A DNA stretch of 13,711 nt from an uncultured Lachnospiraceae bacterium (GCA_910584785.1 CAJUDX010000076.1:1-13711), one strand, 5' to 3'. Positions 1-7,674 are shown, numbered from the stretch's first letter. Made by a program: numbers and translations. The notes: a model not told the origin generated them from the letters alone.

Positions 1-76
1 TACCGACATATAAGAACTTCTAAAGAGATAATCTAAATTCACCATAAATTTTATAACCAAAAAGGCTACAAACTAC

Positions 77-104
77 TTGCAAATTTATTAAAGTAGGTTA
101 AACT
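77..104 (+). promoter_or_regulatory. Possible sigma-A promoter for hisS
   Basis: A TTGCAA box at 77-82 and a TAAACT box at 99-104 are separated by 16 bases in an AT-rich stretch about 180 bases ahead of hisS. Both boxes are imperfect, and the window starts close by, so a different promoter further upstream cannot be excluded. No T-box signature (the AGGGTGGNACCGCG antiterminator core) was seen in 1-281, although T-box leaders are common ahead of aminoacyl-tRNA synthetase genes in Firmicutes. Confidence 0.25.
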
Positions 105-178
105 AATAGAAGCTGCACTAATTCGGATTGTTATTGTGTGAAAGCCGGGGGTGTGGCAGTGTGAAATAATAGCAGCAT

Positions 179-216
179 AAGTGTTATGGAAGCATAGAAG
201 TGCTGTGGAAGCAAAA
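179..216 (+). repeat. Two-copy 19-bp degenerate tandem repeat in the hisS leader
   Basis: Bases 179-197 and 198-216 are adjacent 19-base copies sharing 15 of 19 positions; the shared core is TGGAAGCA preceded by AAGTG. They lie about 65 bases upstream of the hisS start. Similar degenerate tandem copies occur ahead of aspS and purM in this window. No function is evident. Confidence 0.55.
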
Positions 217-281
217 AAATGATGAAAGTATAGGGCCATGGCGCTGATATATGGTGAAAACAAAGAATGGAGTAAGTGAAT

Positions 282-1586
282 ATGGCATTAAAAAAGACGC
301 CGGTTACCGGTATGAAAGATGTCCTGCCTGCAGAAATGCAGATTCGGGATTATGTAATGAATCAGATTAAAGAAACCTACCGACAGTTTGGCTTTTCACA
401 GATTGAAACGCCCTGTGTGGAGCATATTGAAAACCTGACCAGCAAGCAGGGCGGGGATAATGAAAAGCTGATTTTTAAGATTTTAAAGAGGGGGAATAAG
501 TTGGATGTGGCCCAGGCCCAGACAGAGACCGAGGTTGTGGACGGGGGCCTGCGCTATGATTTGACCCTTCCGCTTTCCCGTTACTATGCCAATCATGCGG
601 CAGAGCTTCCCTCACCCTTTAAGGCATTGCAGATGGGCAGTGTGTGGAGGGCGGAGCACCCGCAGAAGGGGCGTTTCCGCCAGTTCGTCCAGTGTGATAT
701 TGATATTCTTGGCGACGGGACGTGTCTGGCCGAGATTGAGCTGATTTTAGCAACGACAGCTGCGTTAAGAAAGATTTGTCCTGACAATTCCTTTACTGTG
801 CGGATCAATGACCGTGGTGTGCTGCGTGGAATGGCAGCGTGCTGCGGATTTGCCGAAGAAGATTATGATGCCCTGTTTATCACGCTGGATAAGATGGACA
901 AGATTGGCATGAACGGTGTGAAGGAGGAACTTCTTGGTGCAGGCCATACACAGGAGAGAGTGGAAAAGTATCTGGAGCTGTTTACCGGCATTTCCACCGA
1001 TGCGGCAGGTGTGCGGCAGATGGGTGAGAAGCTTGCGGTAATGAAGGAAATGTCTGTGGCAGCAAATGTTGAATCTGCGGCAGAGGATAAAAAAATTTTT
1101 GAAAACCTTGCTTATATTATGGAAACCGTGGAGGCTGGGGCAGAAGCTGAATTTTCTCTGGTCTTTGATCCGACCCTCGTCCGCGGAATGTCCTATTACA
1201 CCGGGACGATCTTTGAAGTGGCGATGGAAGGCTTTGGCGGATCGGTAGCTGGGGGCGGGCGCTATGATAAGATGATTGGGAAGTTTACCGGAAAGGAAAC
1301 TCCGGCCTGCGGTTTTTCCATTGGGTTTGAACGGATCGTTACGATTTTGCTGGACAATGGATTTCGTGTTCCAGGCGAGGGACAGAAGAAGGCGTACTTA
1401 TTTGAAAAGGGTGTGAACCAGGAGATCCTTGCCCAGGTTATCCGTGAGGCTTCCGCAGAGAGAAAGGCCGGTGTCCAGGTGCTGGTGGCGCAGATGAATA
1501 AGAATAAAAAATTCCAGAAGGAACAGCTTTCCAAAGAAGGCTATACAGAATTTCGGGAATTTTATAAAGATCCCTTGAAGAAGTAG
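282..1586 (+). CDS. hisS: Histidyl-tRNA synthetase (HisRS), clostridial variant
   Basis: Cytoplasmic class II synthetase that activates histidine with ATP and loads it on tRNA-His. Visible landmarks: an LRYDLT motif near residues 89-94 (the form also seen in eukaryotic/archaeal HisRS, where many bacteria have LRPE), motif 2 around 122-144 with the RAE...GRFRQF.Q core, the histidine-specific RGMSYYTG segment near 300 (RGLDYYTG in the usual form) and motif 3 GFSIGFERI near 343-351. The anticodon-binding C-terminus is only about 60 residues and lacks an obvious canonical HGTP_anticodon pattern. Start choice: ATG 282 lies 9 bases after GGAG at 269-272; the in-frame GTG at 276 is only 3 bases from it, so the protein is 434 residues. 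aspS follows 122 bases downstream, as hisS-aspS do in many Firmicutes. The identity is secure. Confidence 0.96.
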   Translation: MALKKTPVTGMKDVLPAEMQIRDYVMNQIKETYRQFGFSQIETPCVEHIENLTSKQGGDNEKLIFKILKRGNKLDVAQAQTETEVVDGGLRYDLTLPLSRYYANHAAELPSPFKALQMGSVWRAEHPQKGRFRQFVQCDIDILGDGTCLAEIELILATTAALRKICPDNSFTVRINDRGVLRGMAACCGFAEEDYDALFITLDKMDKIGMNGVKEELLGAGHTQERVEKYLELFTGISTDAAGVRQMGEKLAVMKEMSVAANVESAAEDKKIFENLAYIMETVEAGAEAEFSLVFDPTLVRGMSYYTGTIFEVAMEGFGGSVAGGGRYDKMIGKFTGKETPACGFSIGFERIVTILLDNGFRVPGEGQKKAYLFEKGVNQEILAQVIREASAERKAGVQVLVAQMNKNKKFQKEQLSKEGYTEFREFYKDPLKK

Positions 1587-1592
1587 AAGAAA

Positions 1593-1702
1593 TTAAGAAA
1601 AGTAAGTGAAGAGAAACAGATTAAAAAAAGCAAGTTAAGCAAATGAAAAGAAGTAAATTTAAGAAAAGCAAATCAGGAAAAGCAAATTAAGAAAAGGAGT
1701 AA
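1593..1702 (+). repeat. Purine-rich degenerate tandem repeat between hisS and aspS
   Basis: The hisS-aspS spacer is almost all A and G and is built from variants of a roughly 14-base unit close to TAAGAAAAGCAAAT. Clear copies lie at 1593-1606, 1621-1634, 1660-1673, 1674-1687 and 1688-1702. The last copy has become the aspS ribosome binding site: AAGGAG at 1694-1699, 9 bases before the start. There is no terminator-like hairpin, so hisS and aspS are probably cotranscribed. Confidence 0.6.
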
Positions 1703-1708
1703 ACAGTT

Positions 1709-3508
1709 ATGGCAGAGTCAATGGCAGGACTGAAGCGTACACATCGCTGTACAGAGGTTTCCGAGGCCAATATCGGGCAGGAAGTTGTAGTAATGGGCTG
1801 GGTGCAGAAGAGCAGAAATAAGGGTGGTATTATTTTTGTGGATCTGCGTGACCGTTCGGGGCTTTTGCAGATTATCTTTGAGGAGAGTGACTGCGGGGCA
1901 GAGAGCTTTGCAAAGGCAGAAAAGCTGAGAAGTGAGTTTGTGGTAGCTGTTACTGGTATGGTGGAGATCCGGTCGGGTGCGGCGAATACCAGCTTAAAGA
2001 CAGGAACTATCGAGGTTCGGGCAAAGAGCCTTAGGATTCTGGCAGAATCAGATACACCTCCGTTCCCTATTGAGGAAAATTCAAAGACGAAGGAAGAACT
2101 GCGCTTAAAATATCGTTTTCTGGATCTGCGCCGACCGGATATCCAGCGCAATATTATGACCCGAAGCCAGGTAGCGATCTTAACCAGGCAGTTTCTGGCT
2201 GAGGAAGGTTTTCTGGAGATTGAAACCCCAACCTTGATTAAGAGCACGCCGGAAGGGGCCAGGGATTATCTTGTGCCCAGCCGTGTGCATCCGGGTTCCT
2301 TTTACGCACTGCCGCAGTCCCCGCAGATTTTTAAGCAGCTTTTAATGTGCTCCGGGTACGACCGCTATTTCCAGCTGGCACGTTGTTACCGCGATGAGGA
2401 TCTCCGTGCAGACCGCCAGCCGGAGTTTACCCAGATCGATATGGAACTTTCCTTTGTGGATGTGGAAGATGTGCTGGATGTAAATGAGCGTTTGTTAAAG
2501 CGTCTGTTTAAAGAAATATGCAATGTAGATGTGGAACTTCCGCTTCGGAGAATGACCTGGAAGGAAGCGATGGAGCGCTTTGGTTCGGATAAGCCGGATA
2601 TGCGCTTTGGTATGGAACTGCAGGATGTATCAAAGGTGGTTGCTGGATGCAGCTTTGCTGTATTTAAGGGCGCCCTGGACAATGGCGGATCAGTTAAGGG
2701 CCTTCGTGTCGAAGGACAGGCCGCAATGCCCAGGAAGAAAATTGACGCATTGGTAGATTTTGCTAAAGGTTATGGAGCAAAGGGGCTGGCTTATCTGTCC
2801 GTATTAGAGGATGGCAGCTATAAATCCTCCTTTGCCAAGTTTATGAGTGAGGAAGAACTGGCAAATCTCGTCGGGGCGATGGGCGGAAAGCCGGGCGATC
2901 TTTTGCTGTTTGCGGCGGATAAGACTTCCCTGGTCTGGAATGTACTCGGTGCACTTCGTCTGGAATTAGGAAAGCAGCTTGGATTAATCCCGGAAAATAC
3001 CTGGAAGTTTGTGTGGATTACGGAATTTCCTCTGCTGGAGTATTCGGAGGAAGAGGATCGCTTTGTGGCAATGCATCATCCGTTTACCATGCCAATGGAA
3101 GAAGATTTGGCGCTTTTGGATTCCGATCCGGGGGCAGTGCGGGCGAAAGCCTATGATATTGTCTTAAATGGTACGGAGCTGGGCGGCGGTTCGGTGCGTA
3201 TCCATCAGGCGGATATTCAGTCGAAGATGTTTAAGATCCTGGGCTTTACCGAGGAGAAGGCACAGGAGCAGTTCGGTTTCCTGTTAGATGCTTTCCGTTA
3301 CGGTGTTCCGCCGCACGCAGGTCTTGCTTACGGTCTTGACCGCGTGGTGATGTGGATGGTCGGCGCAGAAAGTATCCGCGACGTTATCGCCTTCCCGAAG
3401 GTTAAGGATGCCTCCTGCTTAATGAGCGAGGCTCCGGCACCGGTGGATGCAAAGCAGCTGGAAGAACTGGGCATTGATATTGTGCGTACAGAAGAAGCGG
3501 ACGCTTAG
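1709..3508 (+). CDS. aspS: Aspartyl-tRNA synthetase (AspRS), bacterial type
   Basis: Class IIb synthetase that charges tRNA-Asp in the cytoplasm. At 599 residues it has the full bacterial length. Order of parts: N-terminal OB-fold anticodon-binding domain (about 1-125, with GWVQKSRNKGG and VDLRDRSG), catalytic core starting with FLDLRRP, the aspartate-binding QSPQIFKQLLM near 205, motif 2 (FQLARCYRDEDLRADRQPEF) near 220-241, the bacterial GAD insertion roughly 300-420, HHPFTMP near 455, and motif 3 GLAYGLDRVVMW near 540. The residue before the GG of the OB-fold loop is Lys, where some bacterial enzymes have Leu or His, a position linked to tRNA-Asn discrimination; whether this enzyme also charges tRNA-Asn cannot be decided from sequence alone. 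The start has AAGGAG 9 bases upstream. The MATE gene begins 70 bases downstream. Confidence 0.97.
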   Translation: MAESMAGLKRTHRCTEVSEANIGQEVVVMGWVQKSRNKGGIIFVDLRDRSGLLQIIFEESDCGAESFAKAEKLRSEFVVAVTGMVEIRSGAANTSLKTGTIEVRAKSLRILAESDTPPFPIEENSKTKEELRLKYRFLDLRRPDIQRNIMTRSQVAILTRQFLAEEGFLEIETPTLIKSTPEGARDYLVPSRVHPGSFYALPQSPQIFKQLLMCSGYDRYFQLARCYRDEDLRADRQPEFTQIDMELSFVDVEDVLDVNERLLKRLFKEICNVDVELPLRRMTWKEAMERFGSDKPDMRFGMELQDVSKVVAGCSFAVFKGALDNGGSVKGLRVEGQAAMPRKKIDALVDFAKGYGAKGLAYLSVLEDGSYKSSFAKFMSEEELANLVGAMGGKPGDLLLFAADKTSLVWNVLGALRLELGKQLGLIPENTWKFVWITEFPLLEYSEEEDRFVAMHHPFTMPMEEDLALLDSDPGAVRAKAYDIVLNGTELGGGSVRIHQADIQSKMFKILGFTEEKAQEQFGFLLDAFRYGVPPHAGLAYGLDRVVMWMVGAESIRDVIAFPKVKDASCLMSEAPAPVDAKQLEELGIDIVRTEEADA

Positions 3509-3577
3509 AAATGAATTGGAATGATGGCGTTCCATCGGGATAAAAGAATTTTGGAAAGAAAAGACTAGGATGAAAAA

Positions 3578-4936
3578 ATGAATCAAAATATTGACTTGCT
3601 CCATGGGAAAATTCTTCCTTCGCTGACTGCGCTTGCTCTGCCAATTATGGCGACTTCACTGGTGCAGACGGCATATAATCTCACCGATATGGCCTGGATT
3701 GGGCAGGTGGGGAGCGATGCGGTGGCAGCAGTGGGGGCAGCTGGGATGTATATGTGGTTGTCCTCCGGGCTGGTTACGATTGCCAGGATGGGAGGACAGA
3801 TTAAGGCAGCACACGCCATTGGAGAAGGAAATAAGGAGGCCGCCGGTTTTTATGCCGGCGGCGCCTTGCAACTTACCCTTTTTCTGGCAGTGCTGTTTGC
3901 ACTTATCGTTAATCTGTTTGCCGGGGAACTGATTAGCTTTCTGGGGCTTTCCAATTCTGAGATTATCGCTGACGCTGTGCGTTATCTGCGGATTACCTGT
4001 GGGCTGATTATCTTTCCTTTTATGAACCAGACTCTGACCGGTCTGTATACGGCAGCAGGGAACAGCAGGACGCCCTTTCTGGCAAACTGCATTGGCATGG
4101 GGGCAAATATGGTGCTGGACCCGGTGCTGATTCTGGGGCTGGGGCCTTTTCCGCGGCTGGAAGCGGTCGGCGCGGCGATTGCAACCGTGACGGCACAGGG
4201 AATGGTTATGCTGGTGCTTTTGTATTTCAGGAAAAGCGACCCGGTGCTGTTTTTGCATGTGCGCCTGATAAAGCGGGTTCCGGCGCGGTTTTTGGCTGCG
4301 ATTATTAAGATCGGGGTTCCCTCTGGGTTTCAGTCCATGGTCTACTGTTCGATATCCATGATTTTAACCCGTTTTGTCGCCGTGTGGGGCGATGCCGCAG
4401 TTGCCGTACTGCGTGTGGGGAGCCAGATTGAATCCATCTCCTGGACGACGGCAGAGGGCTTTGGCACGGCGATTAACGCCTTTGTCGGGCAAAATTTTGG
4501 TGGAAAGCAGTATAGGCGGGTAAAAAGGGGCTATATGACCGCCGCAGCGATTGTCTTTATCTGGGGCTGCCTAACGACCGCAGTGCTGGTGTTTGGGCGC
4601 CGTCCGGTGATGTCGGTGTTTATCCATGAGCCGGAGGTTATTCTTCTTGGCATGGAGTATCTGCGCGTGCTCGGCTACAGCCAGATGTTTATGTGTATCG
4701 AATTGATGACGGTGGGCGCATTGTCCGGGCAGGGAAAGACCCTTCAGTGCTCGGTGATTACCATTGTTCTGACGACAGCACGTATTCCCTTTGCCATGGT
4801 CTTTGGGAAAATGCTGGGGCTAAATGGAATCTGGTGGGCCTTTACGGTGTCCAGTATGTTAAAAGGTGTGATTTTCTTCGTCTATTACCTGGGCGTGCTG
4901 CGGCGGCTTTTGAGGGAGCCGGAGGCGGCAGCTTAG
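3578..4936 (+). CDS. MATE-family multidrug/toxin efflux transporter
   Basis: A 452-residue polytopic inner-membrane protein with about 12 hydrophobic segments and two similar halves, the size and pattern of MATE (MatE domain, MOP superfamily) exporters, which expel cationic compounds using a Na+ or H+ gradient. Family-like features are the opening LALPIMATSLVQTAYNLTDM segment, the GLYTAAGNSRTPF loop around residue 155-167, LDPVLILGLG following it, and the second-half GFGTAINAFVGQNFG loop near 290-310. The start ATG has a weak AGG about 8 bases upstream; another ATG 11 bases earlier is out of frame. It follows aspS by 69 bases without a terminator, so it may be transcribed with the synthetases, although no functional link is evident. 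The substrate cannot be predicted. Confidence 0.9.
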   Translation: MNQNIDLLHGKILPSLTALALPIMATSLVQTAYNLTDMAWIGQVGSDAVAAVGAAGMYMWLSSGLVTIARMGGQIKAAHAIGEGNKEAAGFYAGGALQLTLFLAVLFALIVNLFAGELISFLGLSNSEIIADAVRYLRITCGLIIFPFMNQTLTGLYTAAGNSRTPFLANCIGMGANMVLDPVLILGLGPFPRLEAVGAAIATVTAQGMVMLVLLYFRKSDPVLFLHVRLIKRVPARFLAAIIKIGVPSGFQSMVYCSISMILTRFVAVWGDAAVAVLRVGSQIESISWTTAEGFGTAINAFVGQNFGGKQYRRVKRGYMTAAAIVFIWGCLTTAVLVFGRRPVMSVFIHEPEVILLGMEYLRVLGYSQMFMCIELMTVGALSGQGKTLQCSVITIVLTTARIPFAMVFGKMLGLNGIWWAFTVSSMLKGVIFFVYYLGVLRRLLREPEAAA

Positions 4937-4962
4937 GTTTTGCTGTTATTTTTCTGTCAATT

Positions 4963-5051
4963 GGAAATTTGTGAGAATAAAAAAGTGCTTAATTTGTGCA
5001 AAAAACATATAGACGAAATAGGAATTTTGTGAGAAAATGTAGTAAGCACTT
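4963..5051 (+). promoter_or_regulatory. Repeat-structured leader ahead of the NifU-like/GGGtGRT operon
   Basis: Two 15-base direct repeats (4963-4977 and 5021-5035, 14 of 15 identical, core TTTGTGAGAA) are each followed after 5-7 bases by one arm of a perfect 9-base inverted repeat, AAGTGCTTA at 4983-4991 and TAAGCACTT at 5043-5051. The arms could close a 51-base loop in RNA, or the paired sites could bind a regulator on DNA. A clean promoter could not be placed: TATAGA at 5008-5013 is the best -10 candidate but lacks a good -35. The remaining 94 bases up to the gene start show nothing else I can name. Confidence 0.45.
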
Positions 5052-5145
5052 GAGGTACAGGGTAGGATTGTGAACGGTTTAACGATTATCACTTTCTTAC
5101 GGGCAAGAGCATTGAAAACTACATAATTGAAAGGAGTTTTAACAC

Positions 5146-5838
5146 ATGATTTATTCAAAAGAAGTTGAAGAAATGTGTACCGTAGCGCAGGGTGTACATC
5201 ATGGCTGTGCTCCGATCCCAGAAGAAGCAAAATGGGTTCAGGCAAAAGAAGTTAAAGATATTTCCGGTCTGACACACGGTATAGGCTGGTGTGCTCCTCA
5301 GCAGGGTGCCTGTAAGCTGACGCTGAATGTTAAGGAAGGTATTATTCAGGAAGCGCTGGTTGAAACCATTGGATGTTCTGGTATGACTCACTCCGCAGCG
5401 ATGGCAGCAGAGATTCTTCCCGGTTTAACCGTGATGGAAGCGTTAAACACGGACCTGGTTTGCGATGCAATCAATACCGCGATGAGAGAACTGTTCTTAC
5501 AGATCGTTTATGGACGTACCCAGAGTGCATTTTCTGAGGATGGTCTGCCGATCGGCGCAGGTCTTGAAGATCTGGGCAAGGGCCTCAGAAGCCAGGTTGG
5601 TACAATGTATGGTACATTAAAGAAAGGTCCTCGTTATCTGGAAATGGCAGAAGGCTATGTTACCGGTATTGCTCTTGATAAAGATGATCAGATTATCGGC
5701 TACAAATTCGTAAGCCTTGGCAAGATGACTGATTTCATTAAGAAGGGCGACGATCCGAATACGGCTTATGAAAAAGCATGTGGACAGTACGGCCGTGTTG
5801 ATGATGCAGTTAAGATTATCGACCCACGGAAAGAATAA
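5146..5838 (+). CDS. NifU/IscU N-terminal-like Fe-S scaffold-related protein
   Basis: A 230-residue soluble protein whose middle resembles the NifU_N/IscU scaffold fold: GACKLTLNVKEGIIQEALVETIGCSG (residues about 54-79) corresponds to the scaffold pattern CGD...L.....G.I...F...GC, followed by SAAMAAEILPGLTVMEAL. Cys56, Cys77 and Cys106 fall where the three scaffold cysteines would be expected, with further cysteines at 11, 21 and 49. It is longer than IscU (about 130) and has its own N- and C-terminal parts, so it is a divergent relative, not a standard IscU. AAAGGAG lies 9 bases before the ATG. The GGGtGRT gene starts 19 bases downstream; the two are probably one operon. Fe-S binding is inferred from family resemblance only. 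Confidence 0.75.
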   Translation: MIYSKEVEEMCTVAQGVHHGCAPIPEEAKWVQAKEVKDISGLTHGIGWCAPQQGACKLTLNVKEGIIQEALVETIGCSGMTHSAAMAAEILPGLTVMEALNTDLVCDAINTAMRELFLQIVYGRTQSAFSEDGLPIGAGLEDLGKGLRSQVGTMYGTLKKGPRYLEMAEGYVTGIALDKDDQIIGYKFVSLGKMTDFIKKGDDPNTAYEKACGQYGRVDDAVKIIDPRKE

Positions 5839-5857
5839 GAGGAGGAGGACGTAAAAG

Positions 5858-6868
5858 ATGGCTTTATTTGAATCATTTGAAAGACGTATTGATAAAATCA
5901 ATGACGTATTAAATAGCTATGGCATTGCTTCCCTGGAAGAAGCAGAGAAAATTACGAAAGATGCCGGCCTGAATGTTTACGACCAGGTAAAGAAAATCCA
6001 GCCGATTTGTTTTGAGAATGCCTGCTGGGCTTACACCGTAGGCGCGGCAATCGCTATTAAGAAGGGCTGCAAGAAGGCCGCTGACGCAGCAGCGGCCATT
6101 GGCGAGGGCTTACAGGCATTTTGTATCCCCGGTTCTGTTGCGGATACCCGTAAGGTTGGCTTAGGCCATGGTAACTTAGGAAAAATGCTTCTGGAAGAGG
6201 ACACCGACTGTTTCTGCTTCCTGGCAGGACATGAGTCCTTTGCCGCAGCAGAGGGTGCTATCGGTATCGCTGAAAAGGCCAACAAGGTTCGTCAGAAACC
6301 TCTGCGCGTTATCTTAAACGGTCTTGGCAAGGACGCAGCAAAGATTATTTCCCGTATTAACGGCTTTACCTTTGTGGAAACCGAATATGATCCTTACACG
6401 AACACCGTAAAGGAAGTAGAGAGAATCGCTTACTCCGAGGGACTTCGTGCAAAGGTAAACTGCTACGGCGCAAACAGCGTTCCTGAGGGCGTTGCCATTA
6501 TGTGGAAGGAAAACGTAGATGTTTCCATCACCGGAAACTCCACCAACCCAACCCGTTTCCAGCATCCAGTAGCAGGTACCTATAAGAAGGAAAGAAACGA
6601 AGCAGGAAAGAAGTACTTCTCCGTAGCTTCCGGCGGCGGCACCGGACGTACCCTGCACCCGGATAACATGGCAGCAGGCCCGGCTTCCTACGGTATGACC
6701 GATACCTTGGGACGTATGCATTCCGACGCACAATTTGCAGGTTCCTCCTCCGTTCCGGCTCATGTAGAAATGATGGGTCTGATCGGCGCAGGTAATAACC
6801 CCATGGTTGGAATGACAGTGGCAGTTGCAGTTAGTATTCAGGAAGCAGCCGAGGCTGGGAAATTTTAA
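5858..6868 (+). CDS. GGGtGRT-family protein of unknown function
   Basis: A 336-residue soluble protein carrying the signature GGGTGRTLHPDN near residues 258-269, for which I recall the family being named; it is found in Clostridia next to a NifU-like gene. No transmembrane segment or signal peptide is seen. Other notable stretches are the cysteine-bearing PICFENACW (about 48-56), GLGHGNLGKMLLEEDTDCFCF in the first half, ILNGLGKDAAKIIS mid-protein, and SVPAHVEMMGLIGAGNNPM near the C-terminus. I know of no proven activity. A very strong GGAGGAGG at 5841-5848 sits 9 bases before the start. Glycine codon GGG is almost absent (one near the end) and CGT, GGC and GGT dominate, unlike the pur genes, suggesting high expression. 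It is followed by an intrinsic terminator. Confidence 0.8.
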   Translation: MALFESFERRIDKINDVLNSYGIASLEEAEKITKDAGLNVYDQVKKIQPICFENACWAYTVGAAIAIKKGCKKAADAAAAIGEGLQAFCIPGSVADTRKVGLGHGNLGKMLLEEDTDCFCFLAGHESFAAAEGAIGIAEKANKVRQKPLRVILNGLGKDAAKIISRINGFTFVETEYDPYTNTVKEVERIAYSEGLRAKVNCYGANSVPEGVAIMWKENVDVSITGNSTNPTRFQHPVAGTYKKERNEAGKKYFSVASGGGTGRTLHPDNMAAGPASYGMTDTLGRMHSDAQFAGSSSVPAHVEMMGLIGAGNNPMVGMTVAVAVSIQEAAEAGKF

Positions 6869-6897
6869 GTAAAAGATTTAAAATAGTGTAGTATTGC

Positions 6898-6943
6898 GGG
6901 CTAATCAGGCGGTAACTCGTTTTGATTGGCCCTTGTTATATTT
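6898..6943 (+). terminator. Rho-independent terminator of the GGGtGRT operon
   Basis: GGGCTAATCA at 6898-6907 pairs with TGATTGGCCC at 6923-6932 (10 pairs, one G-U) across a 15-base loop, followed by the T-rich tail TTGTTATATTT. It lies 29 bases after the stop codon of the GGGtGRT gene. Confidence 0.75.
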
Positions 6944-7068
6944 ATAGATACATATAATACCTAAGATAACATTGGTTTAAATGTGTTTAATTTATAAGGA
7001 TATTGTGCAGATTGAAGGTTTCCAGTAAGATAGATGAATAAATAAAGAATAAATGGGTGAAGGAATAG

Positions 7069-7482
7069 GACAAGGATAATCATCCCTAGATGGAAACCGT
7101 TTATTTTCAGGCAGACCGCTGTTTATTAGAGATGTCAAGGGAAGCTGTAACTAAGCTTAAGATAGAAGATAAGGTTTTGTGAGGTAGGATGGTTACTGGT
7201 GAGACATTTCTAGTCGATGAAGATCGTCAGAGAATAATGGATATCTATGCACCGTTAAGTGTAGACATGGAGACTGCCAGCATTGCCCATGTATACTATG
7301 TAAACCGCATTCCCTTTATTGCTGTTCGTTGCATTACCGATACAGCCGAATGCAGTGGGATTGAATATTTTGAAGAAAACAGTCAAAAGGCTTCTAGGAT
7401 ATCTAGGGATATTACGGTTGCTTTGCTGGAAGAAATGAAAACCTTACTTTGTCCGTGTGCGGAAAGAAGAAATGATGAATAA
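7069..7482 (+). pseudogene. Broken MTA/SAH nucleosidase (phosphorylase superfamily), C-terminal part
   Basis: The intact 3' frame from ATG 7189 encodes 97 residues matching the C-terminal half of 5'-methylthioadenosine/S-adenosylhomocysteine nucleosidases (usually about 230): VTGETFL, SVDMETASIAHV and PFIAVRCITDTAE. The Met-Glu of the active-site VDMET (Glu codon 7270-7272) and the Asp of ITD (7339-7341) are kept. The same frame continues upstream with family-like sequence (METVYFQADRCLLE from 7090) but is broken by TGA at 7180-7182 and TAG at 7087-7089; the latter sits between HP and MET, where a Trp (TGG) codon would fit. No N-terminal half, with its catalytic Glu and glycine-rich nucleoside-binding segment, is recognisable upstream, and no ribosome binding site precedes ATG 7189. 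It is best read as a truncated, inactivated gene. Whether it is specifically mtnN or another nucleoside hydrolase/phosphorylase of this fold is uncertain. Confidence 0.75.
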
Positions 7483-7674
7483 GCAGATCAAAAATAGTTT
7501 TTGTATGCAGGTAAAATAAAGTACTACTTTAGATATGAGCATTCGGCTTTTATCATTTAAAGAAATGATTGACATTCCGCTGAAAAAACAGTATGCTACT
7601 AATAAGAAAAGTAAAATTAATAACTATAATTTATTAGTTGTACTTATAAGAAATAAAACAAGAAATAATAAGAT
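7483..7674. other. AT-rich intergenic stretch, no supported gene
   Basis: Very A/T-rich sequence between the nucleosidase pseudogene and the purE promoter. A 52-codon open frame (7535-7693, starting MSIRLLSFKEM) crosses it but has no ribosome binding site, matches no family I know and runs into the proposed purE promoter, so it is not called a gene. The stretch looks like decayed sequence. Confidence 0.6.

Noticed and set aside
276..281. GTG 276 as the hisS start
   Set aside because: It is only 3 bases from the GGAG element, whereas ATG 282 has a 9-base spacing and begins the conserved MALKK sequence.
1..281. A T-box riboswitch in front of hisS
   Set aside because: No antiterminator core sequence, specifier stem or terminator hairpin could be found, although the window may cut off part of the leader.
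3515..3540. Small GATGG/CCATC hairpin after aspS as a terminator
   Set aside because: Only five pairs and no T-tract follow it; read-through into the MATE gene is more likely.
3656..4258. 200-codon minus-strand frame opposite the MATE gene
   Set aside because: Gln/His/Asn-rich antisense shadow of the transporter with no start signal.
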